Below are positions 48,139-59,494 of a stretch of 64,000 nt of DNA, piece after piece (within the stretch, counting starts at the first letter, position 1; each line of letters begins with the position of its first letter). Both the position numbers and the translations under genes were made by a program. The DNA comes from Margaritispora aquatica (taxonomy: Eukaryota; Ascomycota; Leotiomycetes; Helotiales; Discinellaceae). Where the stretch lies: contig VJWN01000011.1 of assembly GCA_007644065.1 (NCBI GenBank), positions 1,516,168 through 1,580,167 of the forward strand, read 5' to 3'. The notes under the pieces are model-generated. The model was not told where the DNA came from and searched no databases. It saw only the letters and a program-made list of their open reading frames with translations.

Positions 48139-48784
48139 GTTCGCAGCAGGATGAAATCGACGAATTTGTTCGTAGGCGCAGACTTAAATAATCTTCCTGG
48201 ATATGATGTCTTGAATGACTGCTCGAGGCTTAGCGATTGGTGAACATAACACACGTGGAAGTGTGTGGCGTCGAAGATTTGCTGCCAAGGTCAACGGACT
48301 GAACCATTTCTTGCACTGCATGTTATCTTTATATAAGACCGTGTTGGTGAGATCCTGTGCATGCCATGGAAATAGCACTGTTGGGAGCAAGATGTATATG
48401 AAAAGACAATGAGACGGAGACATTGATCGCATAGAGGAATCAAAGAGCGCCAAGTCTAGCTATCAACCAAGGTCGAGAAACAGGTGAAACACATCGGAAC
48501 ATTGCTTCAATCAATCTATAAGTGCAAAATGTAAGGTAGTATTGAATTAAGCAAATCTCTTACAATTGCTCATTCGGGTATCATGAACGTAAAAGTTAAC
48601 CAGACCCATCCCACGCCAGCCTAATATCAACGCCAGTCTCAACGACTATCCGGTCCTCAGCCGGGTCAATCCTTCATCGCTACATTGCATAGTAATCCTG
48701 TGATGCTTGCCAAGGTGCCGCTGAGATGTCGTGAAGTGTGATGGTAGCCGTGTGTTATTCCAAACCATGACCTACGATAGCTTT
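48139..48784. other. Intergenic region, CHR promoter
   Basis: About 650 bases with the CHR promoter and ALB1 3' UTR. No gene seen. Confidence 0.5.
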
Positions 48785-49203
48785 TCACGAAATGACATCT
48801 AACTCCATGGCCTCCGCATCTTTGGGGTTGATTTTCTTCGATGACTTGGTAGTCTTTGGTGCATCTGCCGAACCAATTGAGTCAGTCATCTGTGCTATTT
48901 CTACATTGCTGTCTTGGTAGAAAGCACTGGAATAGACTGACCAGTCATGGTAACCTCTCCCTCTTGCTCCATTGCCTTCTGAACAGCGCGCTGCCTCGCA
49001 TGGTTTTTTGCCTTCTCTAATTTTCTAGCCTTCTTGCTTGATGGTGGAGCCAGCGGTCCGCTTGTTGGATGTAAAACACTGCTCTTTGCGGTTCCTCTGG
49101 GATTCTTCGAGATTTTGTTCACGGAATTGCGCTTCTGGACCTTGGCACGAGATGCGACTCGGCGAGATTTGTTTGGGACATTGGGATTCCCACGGGAAGG
49201 CAT
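48785..49203 (-). CDS. ALB1: Ribosome biogenesis protein ALB1
   Basis: Exons 49203-48942 and 48864-48785 on the minus strand; 113 aa. Small, very basic protein (MPSRGNPNVPNKSRRVASRA...) with a SSKKARKLEKAKNHARQRA helix in the middle and an acidic-ended tail (DAEAMELDVIS). In yeast Alb1 works with Arx1 in export of the pre-60S subunit. The donor is GTCAGT, as in the first gene of the window. It shares a 337-base divergent promoter with RVS161. Confidence 0.85.
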
Positions 49204-49540
49204 TTTGGTTGGAAGTTTTGAGACTGTAATTATTTATTGTTCGTTGTGGTTGAGGGAGTGCGCAAATTTAGAAGATTTAGCTGGGTTCCTCTAAGTTTTT
49301 TTTTATGCAAGAGTGAATGATGGTGGGGATGAAGCGGCGCAAACAGACTCCGCCCAATGCCCCGCCACAGTGCTGTACCAACTTCCTGGTCAAGTCAATC
49401 AGTATTCCAATACGTACCTTATCCAAAACCATCATACAGGTTTGAGATCAGGCAGCCCGCTCTCTTTTCGTCGACTGAGGACTCAAGATACGAAAATCAT
49501 CACATATTGTACAGGCGCAGCACGAGAATCAATATCCATC
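49204..49540. promoter_or_regulatory. Divergent promoter, ALB1 and RVS161
   Basis: 337 bases between opposite starts, with a T9 run at about 49298. Nothing else seen. Confidence 0.55.
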
Positions 49541-50634
49541 ATGTCGTGGGCAGGTGAGGAATCCCCAATTTCTAGGACCTTCCTTTGAAATAGTGGTTGT
49601 GAAGATTCGCAGACTATCAAAACCATGGCTACAGCTGTAGTTGGAAGTCTAAAGACAAGCAAACAATCATTGTATCGAAGCTTACTTTGTTTATGTTCAT
49701 GGCAGGCTTTAAGAAGAATGTCAACAGGGCAACGACACAGGTCATGATGAAGACGGGCCATGTGGAGAAGACAAATGATCGAGACTATGAAGTAGAAGAG
49801 AGGTGGGCATAGAAACCTAAGAATTTGGCTACCAATCTGACATATACAGACGATACCGCACCATGGAGGCAGCTTCAATGAGACTGCAAAAAGAAGCTAA
49901 AGGGTATCTGGATTCCTTACGAGGTTAGTATTCCTTGTAACATGCGTAATTCAACATTCAAGAAAGGGTTTAACAAGAATGTCTAGCGATGACTGCCTCC
50001 CAAATGCGAATCGCTGAAACTATCGACGCTTTCTACGGCGATGCTGGGGCAAAAGATGGCGTGAGCAGAAGCTACAAGCAAGCTGTTGAGGATTTAGACG
50101 CAGAAACCATTAAAGCCTTGGATGGCCCATACCGGTACAGGTCTTGAATTTGTCACTGATAGTTTTGCTGATATCTACAGGACAACGGTTCTCGAGCCTA
50201 TCTCCCGATTTTGCGCGTACTTTCCGGACATTAATGAGTGCATCAAGAAGCGAAATCACAAACTCCTTGACTACGATGCGATGCGCGCTAAGGTTAAGAA
50301 GCTGGTTGAGAAGCCTGATAAAGATGTTTCCAAGTTGCCTCGTGCGGAAAAGGAGACGGAGATGGCAAAGGCAGCATACGAGCAGTTGAACGAGCAGCTT
50401 TTCACAGAGCTCCCACAACTAATTGACCTGCGCGTGCCATACCTGGATCCTTCATTCGAAGCCTTGGTAAAAATTCAACTGCGATTCTGTGCGGAAGCCT
50501 ATAGTCGGATGGCTCAAGTTCAACAGTACCTAGATGCGGATACACGAGAACAATACGCACAAGGTCACTTAGACAGTAGGGTCGAGCAAGTGTTGCAGGA
50601 GATACGAGAATTGAGCATCAGTGGAACAGTATGA
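49541..50634 (+). CDS. RVS161: BAR-domain protein RVS161/Hob3
   Basis: Five exons: 49541-49553, 49706-49802, 49850-49923, 49987-50134, 50181-50634; 261 aa. It dimerises with RVS167 to bend and cut endocytic membranes. The first exon is only 13 bases (MSWA plus one base); it was recovered from the family N-terminus MSW-GFKKNVNRA. The rest is a single BAR domain: TNDRDYEVEERRYRTMEAASMRLQKE, YLDSLRAMTASQMRIAE, ISRFCAYFPDINECIKKRNHKLLDYD, and a C-terminal helix with QLRFCAEAYSRM. Length is exactly that of yeast Rvs161 homologues in fungi, with no SH3 domain. Confidence 0.95.
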
Positions 50635-51146
50635 GTGCAAAGTGACGGATTTTACAGCCTGGCTTTCATGGCTCGCGAAGAAAAGGGAGAGATTTGTTGG
50701 GAGTATGGCGCTTTTAGAGATGTTTTCAAATACCAATCTGATGAATTTGATTACCAGATATTTCTTTGCATGAGGATCATTGTATGTAAGCTAATGGAAG
50801 GCCTAGAAAGCCCTCGCAGTCTTTGCGCAGCAGCGCAATCGTCAGCTAATTACTTGGATCGTTTGTAGCTCGCTGGGTAAGCAAGATGAGAGAGCCTGCG
50901 CCACACAGCCAGTTCTCCGAGTGACTCTTCAGCGCGAGCTGGGCAGAGCAGAGTCACAAGCAGCCCGAGAACTTCTTAATAAATAAGAATTTATTCGGAA
51001 GAGTATTTTCCTTTGTGTATTTCATCACCTTGAAACTCCAGAATCCACATCATCAGTGGATGATATCTTAGAGAGCGATCAAAGATCAGATAAAGCCAAG
51101 AATCTACGGGATATTTAATCTGTCAGCCTTGCAGTCATCGCCAAGG
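50635..51146. other. Intergenic region before peptidyl-tRNA hydrolase
   Basis: About 510 bases. A 77-codon frame directly after the RVS161 stop is not protein-like. No gene seen. Confidence 0.5.
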
Positions 51147-51950
51147 ATGATGACGATTTCATCCCATTCGGACAGGCCCGAGCTTGAACCCCAGGACGAC
51201 AATGGCGAGGCTTCAACTCCAGAATTTGGCCTGGTAAAGTTGACACGAAAACAACGTCGACAACAGCGAGAAGGCATCACTTCCGCATTTATTTCGACCC
51301 CAGCACACAGTCCTGCGCACATATCTCACGATGTTCCATCGACGAAACCATTAAGTTCTACGTCATATCTTCAATTTTCTGCCATACTTGAGATGACAAG
51401 CCCAATTCGTCTTCTTGTCTGCTCAATTGGCAATCCAGGCTCCTATCTAAACACCCTCCATTCTGCAGGCCATACTGTTCTTAATGCACTCGCACAATCG
51501 CTTTCCAGTAGCTCCTTTCAGAAATCTAGAGCTTTCGGAAATGGCTTGCTCTCTATCGGATCAGAATATACCTTATGGCAAAGCACAAGCCTGATGAATG
51601 TTTCTGGTACAGGTGTGACAGCTGCGTGGCGACAGTTCCAGAAAGAGGGCAGAGGCGAGCCATTGAAGCTTGTGGTTGTACACGATGAACTCGAGCTGGC
51701 AGTGGGGCAAGTGAAGGTGAAGCTAGGATCAGCCAGCCCAAAAGGACACAACGGGCTGAAGAGTATCAATGGACTGCTCAAAGGCGCAGACTACACAAGG
51801 ATTGGGATAGGCATCGGGAGGCCCGAAAGCAGGGATCCAAATGTGGTGGCAGGATATGTGTTAAAGAAAATGAATGCTCAGGAGAAGGCGAAAATCGAAG
51901 CTTGTGCAGCCAAGGTGGAGATTGAGCTAAGGAGGTTAAGTGCTGGCTGA
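51147..51950 (+). CDS. PTH1: Peptidyl-tRNA hydrolase (PTH1/Pth type)
   Basis: Single exon, 267 aa. It frees tRNA from stalled peptidyl-tRNA. The Pth motifs are GNPGSYLNTLHSAGHTVLNAL, MNVSGTGV, VVVHDELELAVGQVK and SPKGHNGLKSI. The catalytic His is kept at about 105, but the usual RHN-type Asn after it is Ser. An ~80-residue polar N-terminal extension contains a basic KLTRKQRRQQRE patch. An in-frame ATG at 51393 (Met83) would give a protein starting right at the catalytic domain, so long and short forms are possible. The start at 51147 is the first ATG of the frame. Confidence 0.9.
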   Translation: MMTISSHSDRPELEPQDDNGEASTPEFGLVKLTRKQRRQQREGITSAFISTPAHSPAHISHDVPSTKPLSSTSYLQFSAILEMTSPIRLLVCSIGNPGSYLNTLHSAGHTVLNALAQSLSSSSFQKSRAFGNGLLSIGSEYTLWQSTSLMNVSGTGVTAAWRQFQKEGRGEPLKLVVVHDELELAVGQVKVKLGSASPKGHNGLKSINGLLKGADYTRIGIGIGRPESRDPNVVAGYVLKKMNAQEKAKIEACAAKVEIELRRLSAG

Positions 51951-52559
51951 AATTTACTCGTGGTGATTGTAGATGCACATGTTGAATGTCCCTATCCATC
52001 AATAATTTAACCTATGAATAAAGTTGCTTTGGAGGAGTAGACTAGAGTCGTCTTGCTTAACGCAACGCTTGTTAGGTTGAAAACGGGGACACAAAGCCAT
52101 AATCACCTATTACAACGCACAGACCCAAGTACGAGGAGCTGTCTGTTTGATGCAATCTTAAGGTATATTTGTCACTCTGGCAAATGTAGAGGAGTTTGAG
52201 CTATTCCTTCGGTTGCATATTAATGATCGACATTAAATGCAATGGATGTATTAATCTCGCAACTGAGTGCTACTCTGCAGTCTTTTTAGAGCATCATGTT
52301 TGCATATATATAAACTTGCTACTTGGTAGTCCTGGTTGAAATTCTTCATACTTCTCTTTGCATTTGTCAGCTTCAACAGTGAGATCGTCGTTCGCTAAGC
52401 TTCAGGGGAAATGGAGATGGCTTACCTCGGCTCGGCCAAAAACTACCAACCCCTCAACCAGAAGGCATATTTCCTCCCATCAAGCCAGTGCTAGAAATAA
52501 TTTCTATAACGTGTTTTCACAGCGTACTAGAAAATTTCTGACAATTTAGCTTCTATAAA
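51951..52559. other. Intergenic region
   Basis: About 610 bases with no recognised gene. A short plus-strand frame at 52358-52549 is not protein-like. Confidence 0.5.
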
Positions 52560-53785
52560 ATGCCTAAAGCAATTACCATGCAACATGTGGAGGGTGGCAA
52601 GCCTGGCAAGGTTTATTATCCGTACGTCACTTAATGACGAAGAAAAGGATAAGGCTGATGATTTGCTCTAAGACTCGAAATAGTTGAGGTGCCCATGCCC
52701 AACCCGGGGCCTAATGACCTTGTCATCAGGATTGAAACTGCTGCTCTCAACCATCGGGATCTGTTCCTTCGACAACACCTGTATCCAGCACCATCGTGGG
52801 ATGTGCCACTCCTTGCTGACGGATACGGTACAGTTACATCCGTTGGCTCTTCTGCATCAAAGTCATGGCTTGGAAAGAATGTGATTCTGACTCCAGGTCG
52901 CGGTTGGAAAGACGACATCCATGGACCTGAAGAAGCGGGAGGGTACAAAATTCTGGGAGGAACAAAAACTGTTCCTCTTGGAACACTTCAAGAGTATGTC
53001 TGTGTGAACGAAGATGAAGTGGAGCTTTCGCCCAGGCATCTCAGCCCTGCTGAAGCTGCTGCACTGCCGTTGACTGGGCTCACAGGCTGGCGGGCGTTGG
53101 TGAGCAAAAGCGGTAATGCCGAGAAGGGGAGAAATATTCTGGTCACAGGTATTGGAGGGGGAGTAGCACTTAACGTTTTGCAATTTGCTGTGGGGATGGG
53201 TTGTAATGTATATGTCACGAGTGGAAGTAAGGACAAGATCGAGAAGGCCATGAAGATGGGAGCGGCTGGAGGTGTTAACTACAAGGATGAAGGGTGGGAA
53301 AAAGAGTTGAAACAGATGCTTCCCAAGGACAGGCCGTATATTGACTCGGTTATCGATGGAGCAGGTGGCAATGTCATTGCCAAAAGTCTTAGACTTCTCA
53401 AGGTTAGTCTTCCATGAGCCTAGAATTATCGAAATGGTATGTCTGGCATATTTTCAGTTAGAAGACTAACACGATCTCTTTCCAGCCTGGTGGAATTGTT
53501 GTTCAGTACGGCATGACTGTTGGTCCGAAGATGGACTGGTCTATGCCAGCTGTGTTGAACAATCTTGAGCTGCGTGGTTCAACCATGGGCTCCAGGAAAG
53601 AATTCAAGGACATGGTCAAATTTGTTGGCGAGAAGAATATCACACCCGTGGTGTCAAAAGTTGCGAGAGGCATCGATAACATGAAAGATATCGACGAACT
53701 CTTTGATATCATGAAGAAGGGCAGTCAATTTGGTAAGCTGGTCATCGAAATCGGGGCGGGTGAAGGCACCGCGAGTAAACTTTAG
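52560..53785 (+). CDS. Zinc-free medium-chain alcohol dehydrogenase/quinone-oxidoreductase-like protein
   Basis: Exons 52560-52621, 52673-53402, 53486-53785; 363 aa. MDR fold: GroES-like N-terminal half with PNPGPNDLVIRIETAALNHRDLFLR and DGYGTVTSVG, then a Rossmann half with LPLTGLTGWRALV and ILVTGIGGGVALNVLQFAVGMG as the NADP loop. The usual zinc Cys/His residues (GHE motif) are absent, so it belongs with quinone oxidoreductase-type enzymes such as yeast YBR/Zta-like proteins. Substrate unknown. The C-terminus GSQFGKLVIEI is normal. It converges on the muconate cyclase-like gene with 152 bases between. Confidence 0.88.
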
Positions 53786-53937
53786 ACGTGAGAGGTAGTG
53801 CATATCTTAACCTTCTTAAATATACCATACAGACTGTTTTATCTAGTCATGAGTTTGGGATAACAAATTCATCACAATTTAAAGACATCCATTTCTCCCA
53901 ATCGAATGAAAGTCTGAGCTACGCAATTGATGTGAAA

Positions 53938-55159
53938 TTAATCGTACCAGATAGCATTCATGCCAAATCCTGGTTCCTTGACATCACAATGTGCAACTCG
54001 TCCTAAGAATTCGTCCTTCCATCGATAAATCTCAATCCACCCATCTTGATCATCTGTTAATGCCAAATACTCGTCACTCCAAGGACACGGGCTGACAGCA
54101 TTTGAGTGTCCCCCGCTGGTTGGTGTTGGGTTTAGACATATTTGTCTTTCAATATTGCCTGCTGGACCAAGCTTGAAGGCGGCGATGTAGCCAGTCAGAT
54201 CCCGTGAATTGGATCTTGATGTGGCGAAGAGGTATTGTCGGCTGTGCGAGAGGAAAACAACGTCAGACCGATACATAGTATTCGAATTTGGAATCCCTAG
54301 ACTGTTAGCGTCGATTGCTTCATGGCATTTGAGCTATTCACCTGGTGGTATCAATGGGTAGGTAATATGTGTAAAGGTTGGAAGGTGAGTCTGTTCATCA
54401 ATGACATACACCCCCAGCCGATTTCCAGCCTCCATCAACACATACAAATAATTCCGATGCAGTGCCACCCACCGAGGATGGTCTCCTGGATGCGGTGCTT
54501 CAAGGCAGCCGAGCAGACTCAAACTCCCCTCCGCATCCTTCTTATGAGTCCAAATCTTGTTGCCTCTCAAGTCTGCAGAGTAGAGATATGTTTCTGACTC
54601 ATCGAAAACCATACCATGAATACCTGTCTTGGGCATATACTCAAAATTTTGCACGCATTTCTTTAGTGTTCCATCTTCTGTGACAGAAAAGTTGTTGCCC
54701 CAGCCAGCATGATCATAAAATGGGTTGCCATATACATTGTATGGTGGCTTTTGGGCAGCTAGGACAAATATTGCTCTCGTGTTGGTGTCTTTGCTGGCTG
54801 CCAATGCTACAAATCGTCAACGAGATGAAAATATGAATTAAGGGTAGAAGATCTCACGATCATGTTCCATTGAGTGAGACGCCGTATGTACGATCTCGGT
54901 TGGATTTTGAACCGCAAAGCTCGACCATTTCTTCATTGCCGCACCGTAGATGGTCTTCTTTTTATGCTTTCATGTGTCAGCTTTATTATGTCATTGACCA
55001 AGCACTAATACTAACGTCAAATGTCATCCATGAGATGGGCTCATCTTCTGGGATTGGAGTTCGCTTAATGAGCTTAAGACTCAGAGTCTCATCGTCAAAC
55101 TCGAAAGTGAATATTGCTCCTGGTGGTGTCCAGGTCCCGACCATCAAATGGTGTTTCAT
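53938..55159 (-). CDS. Carboxy-cis,cis-muconate cyclase-type lactonase, seven-bladed propeller
   Basis: Exons 55159-55016, 54957-54858, 54806-54342, 54296-53938 on the minus strand; 355 aa. It belongs to the lactonase/CMLE family (PF10282) of the eukaryotic beta-ketoadipate route for aromatic acids. The N-terminus MKHHLMVGTWTPPGAIFTFEF is the family start; upstream in-frame Met codons at 55297 are ignored. HPRWVALHRNYLYVLMEAGN, DVVFLSHSRQYLFATSRS and GGHSNAVSPCPWSDEYLALTDDQDGWIEI supply the propeller blades with conserved His and Arg. The acceptor of exon 2 is again a tandem AAGAAG. The start of the QPRT gene lies behind it. Confidence 0.88.
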
Positions 55160-55748
55160 TTTTCTTGACTTTTGATGCACGTTCACACCACTTAGACACC
55201 GCCTTAATTGAACCACTTGAAGTGGTCGTGAGATCAGAGAATAAAGTTTATTGTGACGTCCCTTAACAGTGTTCAAAACAGGTGTGAGAATCATCAAACA
55301 GGAACAATATAGATGTCAAGAACAATATAGTCGAATCGGGTGTTACCACAGGAACTTTTGAAGAAGATCTAGTCGGATCGAGCTTGCGGCAAAATCCTCA
55401 GCCGTTCGGTTGATTGTCACGGTATCCCACTCGAACTTTACCTGAACACTACTGAATCAAGAGCAGGCAGTTGATTGGCCGGATTTTAGAGATACAGGGA
55501 TAAAGTTCACATGTTGTTAAGGTTGAAATGCCGTGGCCGGTCATTCCTCGATTTGTATCTTTGGGCATTAGAATATATAAAAGAAGAGATAGTCAGGATA
55601 AGGGTGTAAGGTTAAGTTAATGACTCATGTGCATTTTCTAGGACGAATATATGTAGAATAATATTAAGGACCGCAAATTTCACAGCAGCAATTGAGACCA
55701 AAGCACTGAAGACTGCTTTAACATCTTTTGGAATTATCCAGGGCTAGC
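55160..55748. other. Intergenic region
   Basis: Promoter of the cyclase-type gene and 3' end of QPRT. No gene seen. Confidence 0.5.
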
Positions 55749-56683
55749 TCAATGATCAATCTTGAGTGAGAAGTCAATATGAGGAACGCCTTGATGTATG
55801 GAACTGGTCGAGATTATGTCGATATCTGCAAGGTATTAGTAAGGTTGGGGATTTTGGTTGGTATTTTCTTACCGTTATTAATATAAGTCTGGACATTCTC
55901 GACCGTCAAACCCCCGCTGCATTCCAGTAAGAATTGTCGCTTGCCTTCCCATCTCTGCTTCAAACTCTGCGCCGCGACTTTCAACCCAGGACCGTCGAAG
56001 TTGTCAAGCATGATGATATCAGCTCCCGCAGCAATGGCCTCGTCTGCCGCAGTCTCATTGTCGACCTCAACTTCCACCTTGATCGCAAATCCACCGACAG
56101 CTTTCGCCGCCTTGACTGCTTCAGTAATGCTTCCTCGAGCCCAAATATGATTGTCCTTCAGCATCGTCATACTTGAAAGATCATGACGATGCCCGTCAAC
56201 ACCCCCAACCAGCATACCGTATTTCTCTACCAATCGGAACCCAGGTGTAGTTTTCCTCGTCCCAGCCAGAATCCCTTTATACCCAGCGTTCCTTACCAAT
56301 TCTTCCATTGCTCTGGATTTTGTAGCAATTCCTGAACATCTGCTAAGAGTATTCAATGCCACCCTCTCCCCCAGTAATAATTTCCTCACGGGCCCTGTAA
56401 CTGTTGCGACAGCCACTTTGCCTGCAGCTCCAGGGTTGACCAATGTCCCTTCTGGCATATGCCATTGCACGGTGCATCCAGCTTGTGCAAATATTTCGTC
56501 AAAGAAGGGCACACCCGCAAGAACCCCAGTCGATTTGCCATATAGCGTTGCTGTGCGTTCACCGTCTCCTACCACGAAACCGCCGTAATCGAATGATGGG
56601 GTGTCTTCAGCGAACCAGGCAGTTATTTGGGATTTCCAGTGTATTGGAAGAAGATCAGCGGGATTTCCATGTTGTAGTGCCAT
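55749..56683 (-). CDS. BNA6: Nicotinate-nucleotide pyrophosphorylase (quinolinate phosphoribosyltransferase)
   Basis: Exons 56683-55873 and 55825-55749 on the minus strand; 295 aa. It converts quinolinate and PRPP to nicotinate mononucleotide in de novo NAD synthesis. Signatures are [53 protein letters not shown] and ADIIMLDNF, which carry the PRPP and quinolinate-binding residues. The second exon restores the conserved [19 protein letters not shown] end; without it the protein would end too early. Length is normal. Confidence 0.96.
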
Positions 56684-57308
56684 ATCAAATCGTTATGATG
56701 GCTCGAAAGGAGGAAACAATCAAATGATCAAGAGAAATCCCACAAGTGCAGAAGTTGAGAATCGATCGTAAATATAAGATCGAGAAGCGTACTGGTAGCG
56801 GACTCCATTAGGAGTATGGTGGGGTCATGTCAAGACACGACCACCCCCGCCACCGAAGAATGGGAAAGACCCCGCCATTTTCATGCCTGTTAGTGAAACA
56901 ATCACGTGCTGGAAGCTGCAGGTAAGTTTTTCCTTCTAGTCCGGATTGAGGTAGGGTAACGTCAGGTACAGAGTCCTGTCCGAAAACATTCAAGCCTCTA
57001 CGAGCCTCATCATTTCAAGACATACCAAAAGTCGCAATACACAATTCCTCATCCGCAATCCACCATCCACACTTCCAAGCTCTCTAAGAGATCCAACTTA
57101 CCTCTTGCGAATACCGAATTACATAGAGACATATTAGAAAACTTGAACAACGAATCCATCAAAACACCAATAGTCTGCTTCTTTGCACAACCTCAAACCT
57201 CATCCAGAATCGAGAAACAAGAATTGCCCTAATAATTCTGCCATCCCCCCTTCTAGTCCGAATTATATCATAAGCCACGCTCCATTACCCGCAACTACTT
57301 TTCGGTAT
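56684..57308. promoter_or_regulatory. Divergent promoter, QPRT and eIF4E-like gene
   Basis: About 625 bases between opposite starts; pyrimidine-rich before 57309. No gene seen. Confidence 0.5.
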
Positions 57309-58422
57309 GGACAATACCAATCTATGGACTCGTCGTAATAAGTTCGTCATTCCTGTCTGTTTCTCCCTACCGTCATGCGCTTGATATTAATATTCAACCG
57401 TACAGTTCGAGCAAACTCTCCTTATCCACAGGCAATTCTAATGGAAGCACCCCACCTATTACTGCCAACCAGACATTTTCCTCAACCCGCCGACATGGAG
57501 ATTCTTCCTCCCACAGCAACCGCAATCCATTTAACACCATGCCACCATCTACCACTTCTCTAGCCTCTCCCACGACCGGCGCATCTAGCGCATTTGGTCT
57601 CGGTTCTGGCGCCTTTGCTTCATTTGGATCAAAGACACCAAAGACACCAGGTGGAGCGTTGGATTTTAGCTCAGCTGTTGGTGGAGCTGCGAAGACGCCA
57701 GGTGTAGAAGCACATGATCTAGTATCGAAGTCTTCTAAGGCCACTCTCGCAGATTCAAGAATCCCCAACAATGATCAGCCACACAGCCTCAGACATAGCT
57801 GGGTGTTTTGGTTCCGCCCTCCGATATCAAAACTACATGGTTTCGTCGACTATGAGAAAACCTTGCATCCGGTGGCTAGCTTCGAAACGGCGGAGGAATT
57901 TTTCAAGGTCTACCGGCATCTCAAGCGACCTTCAGCTCTTCCACTTGTTTCGGACTATCACTTGTTCAAGAATGGCATAAGACCAGTTTGGGAAGATGAT
58001 GAAAACAAGCATGGTGGCAAATGGATAGTGCGGCTCAAGAAAGGTGTCGCAGATAGATATTGGGAAGATTTATTGCTTGCAATTATCGGAGATCAACTTG
58101 CTGAAGTTAGTGACGAGATATGCGGCGCAATCCTTAGCGTGCGTAATGGAGAGGATATCTTGAGCATTTGGACCCGTACTGATGGGGGAATTGCTCTGAA
58201 GATTAAGTATGCTTTTGCGCACAAAACTGGTGAATTTTGCTGACGCTTGTTAGGGATGTATTGAAGCGCACGCTCAGTCTTCCTCAGGATACCAATGTAG
58301 CTTGGAAGAGCCATGACTCAAGTATACAGCAAAGGACAGCGATTGACGACGCACGCAAGGAAAAGTCGGGCCAGCACCCGTCCATGCGTAACGGAAGCAA
58401 AGAGACGGAAAGCTTGGCTTGA
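57309..58422 (+). CDS. eIF4E-family cap-binding protein (4EHP/eIF4E2 type)
   Basis: Exons 57309-57343, 57406-58206, 58254-58422; 334 aa. N-terminal ~125 residues are Ser/Thr/Gly-rich and disordered, starting MDNTNLWTRRNNSSKLSLS. The eIF4E fold follows: SLRHSWVFWFRPP, FFKVYRHLKRPSAL, YHLFKNGIRPVWEDDENKHGGKWIVRL, and DEICGAILSVRNGEDILSIWTR. The PVWED tryptophan that stacks on the cap is kept, while the first cap-stacking position (before FKVYRHL) is Phe rather than Trp, as in class II/III paralogues that can repress translation. The donor of intron 1 (GTTCGT) is weak. It is the last core-type gene before the subtelomere. Confidence 0.85.
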
Positions 58423-59494
58423 TTATCGCTGAAAACAAAGGGATTTTCAGAAGGTTGCTTTCTTAAAAGGTGTCTAGGAACTGATGTTTTCTGCAAAACA
58501 GTCCCTACCTTGGATAAACTGTAAGATAGCTATACAATTGCAACTTTCATATTGCTGCCCTTACTTGATTCGAGATAACAAGAGGAGAAGATTACAACAA
58601 GGTTGTTTTAATGTTGCTTTCGAGAGGGGGGGCATCTGTCCTTGGAAAAGGCCCTCGAATTTATTTCTCAAGGATATAGCTTGGAGGGTCCGCAAGTTCG
58701 GCACATTTTCTGATTTCGTGCAATTTGCTTTGGAAAAGCAGTAAAACTACAGAGACCTCATGGTTTATAAGGCTAAAAGCAGTCAATTTCTTGAGTGTTT
58801 GCTTGCACTTATAAGCACGCAGACCAGATAATCTTGTCACACATCTGGGTAGACTTGATGAGTATGGAGGTGTGCTTAAAGCTTATTATTGCCTTTCGTT
58901 GTTCGACTTTCTCGCCTAAAGAGATGGTTGTAAAGTTCTAGCCATTAGTTCCAACCATTATCCCTACATCACGTTGGCGTGGGGGCTAGGCGGTCTCCTT
59001 TTCTGGGTTAAGATACTTGAGGCACTCGTCCTACGATCCCTTCTGTCTTAGGAATGGTAAGGTTCTAGGACTATGGGCTAGAGATCATATAGGTTGTAAC
59101 ACTGTAATAGGACTTTCGCTATACATTTACGTTAAGGGTAATATCGATACCTATGTATGATCATTGATCAACACGCCTTTACTAAAGTACAGGGGGATAT
59201 CGAGTGAAAGGGCAAGACTCGGTTGAGTTGTTTTAGTCTAGCCAAACCTTCTTTTACACTCTTTTTCCCAGCCTCTGTATAGTATCCGAGTCTGTGCTTC
59301 TATTAAAGAAGGACCGGAAGGGTTATTTTAAAAGGTAGAGACTAGTTTTCTGAATAAATATAACCCATTGTTTCCACTAGGACCTTAGGGTTAGCTGGAA
59401 TCCATCAAAATCTGATCCTACAAAATTTCTCTGAAGGCTCAGAAGATTTAATATATTCATATCTATAAATTCTAACTCGAAAGGTAGCTTGGGC
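58423..59494. other. 1.07 kb gene-free region
   Basis: Between the convergent eIF4E-like and receptor genes. AT-leaning, with no gene, tRNA or recognisable TE; may contain decayed sequence, but CpA and TpG are still present, so it is not heavily RIPed. Confidence 0.5.

Noticed and set aside
50635..50868. 77-codon frame right after RVS161
   Set aside because: Begins at a TTG-like position directly behind the stop; no ATG-led conserved protein.
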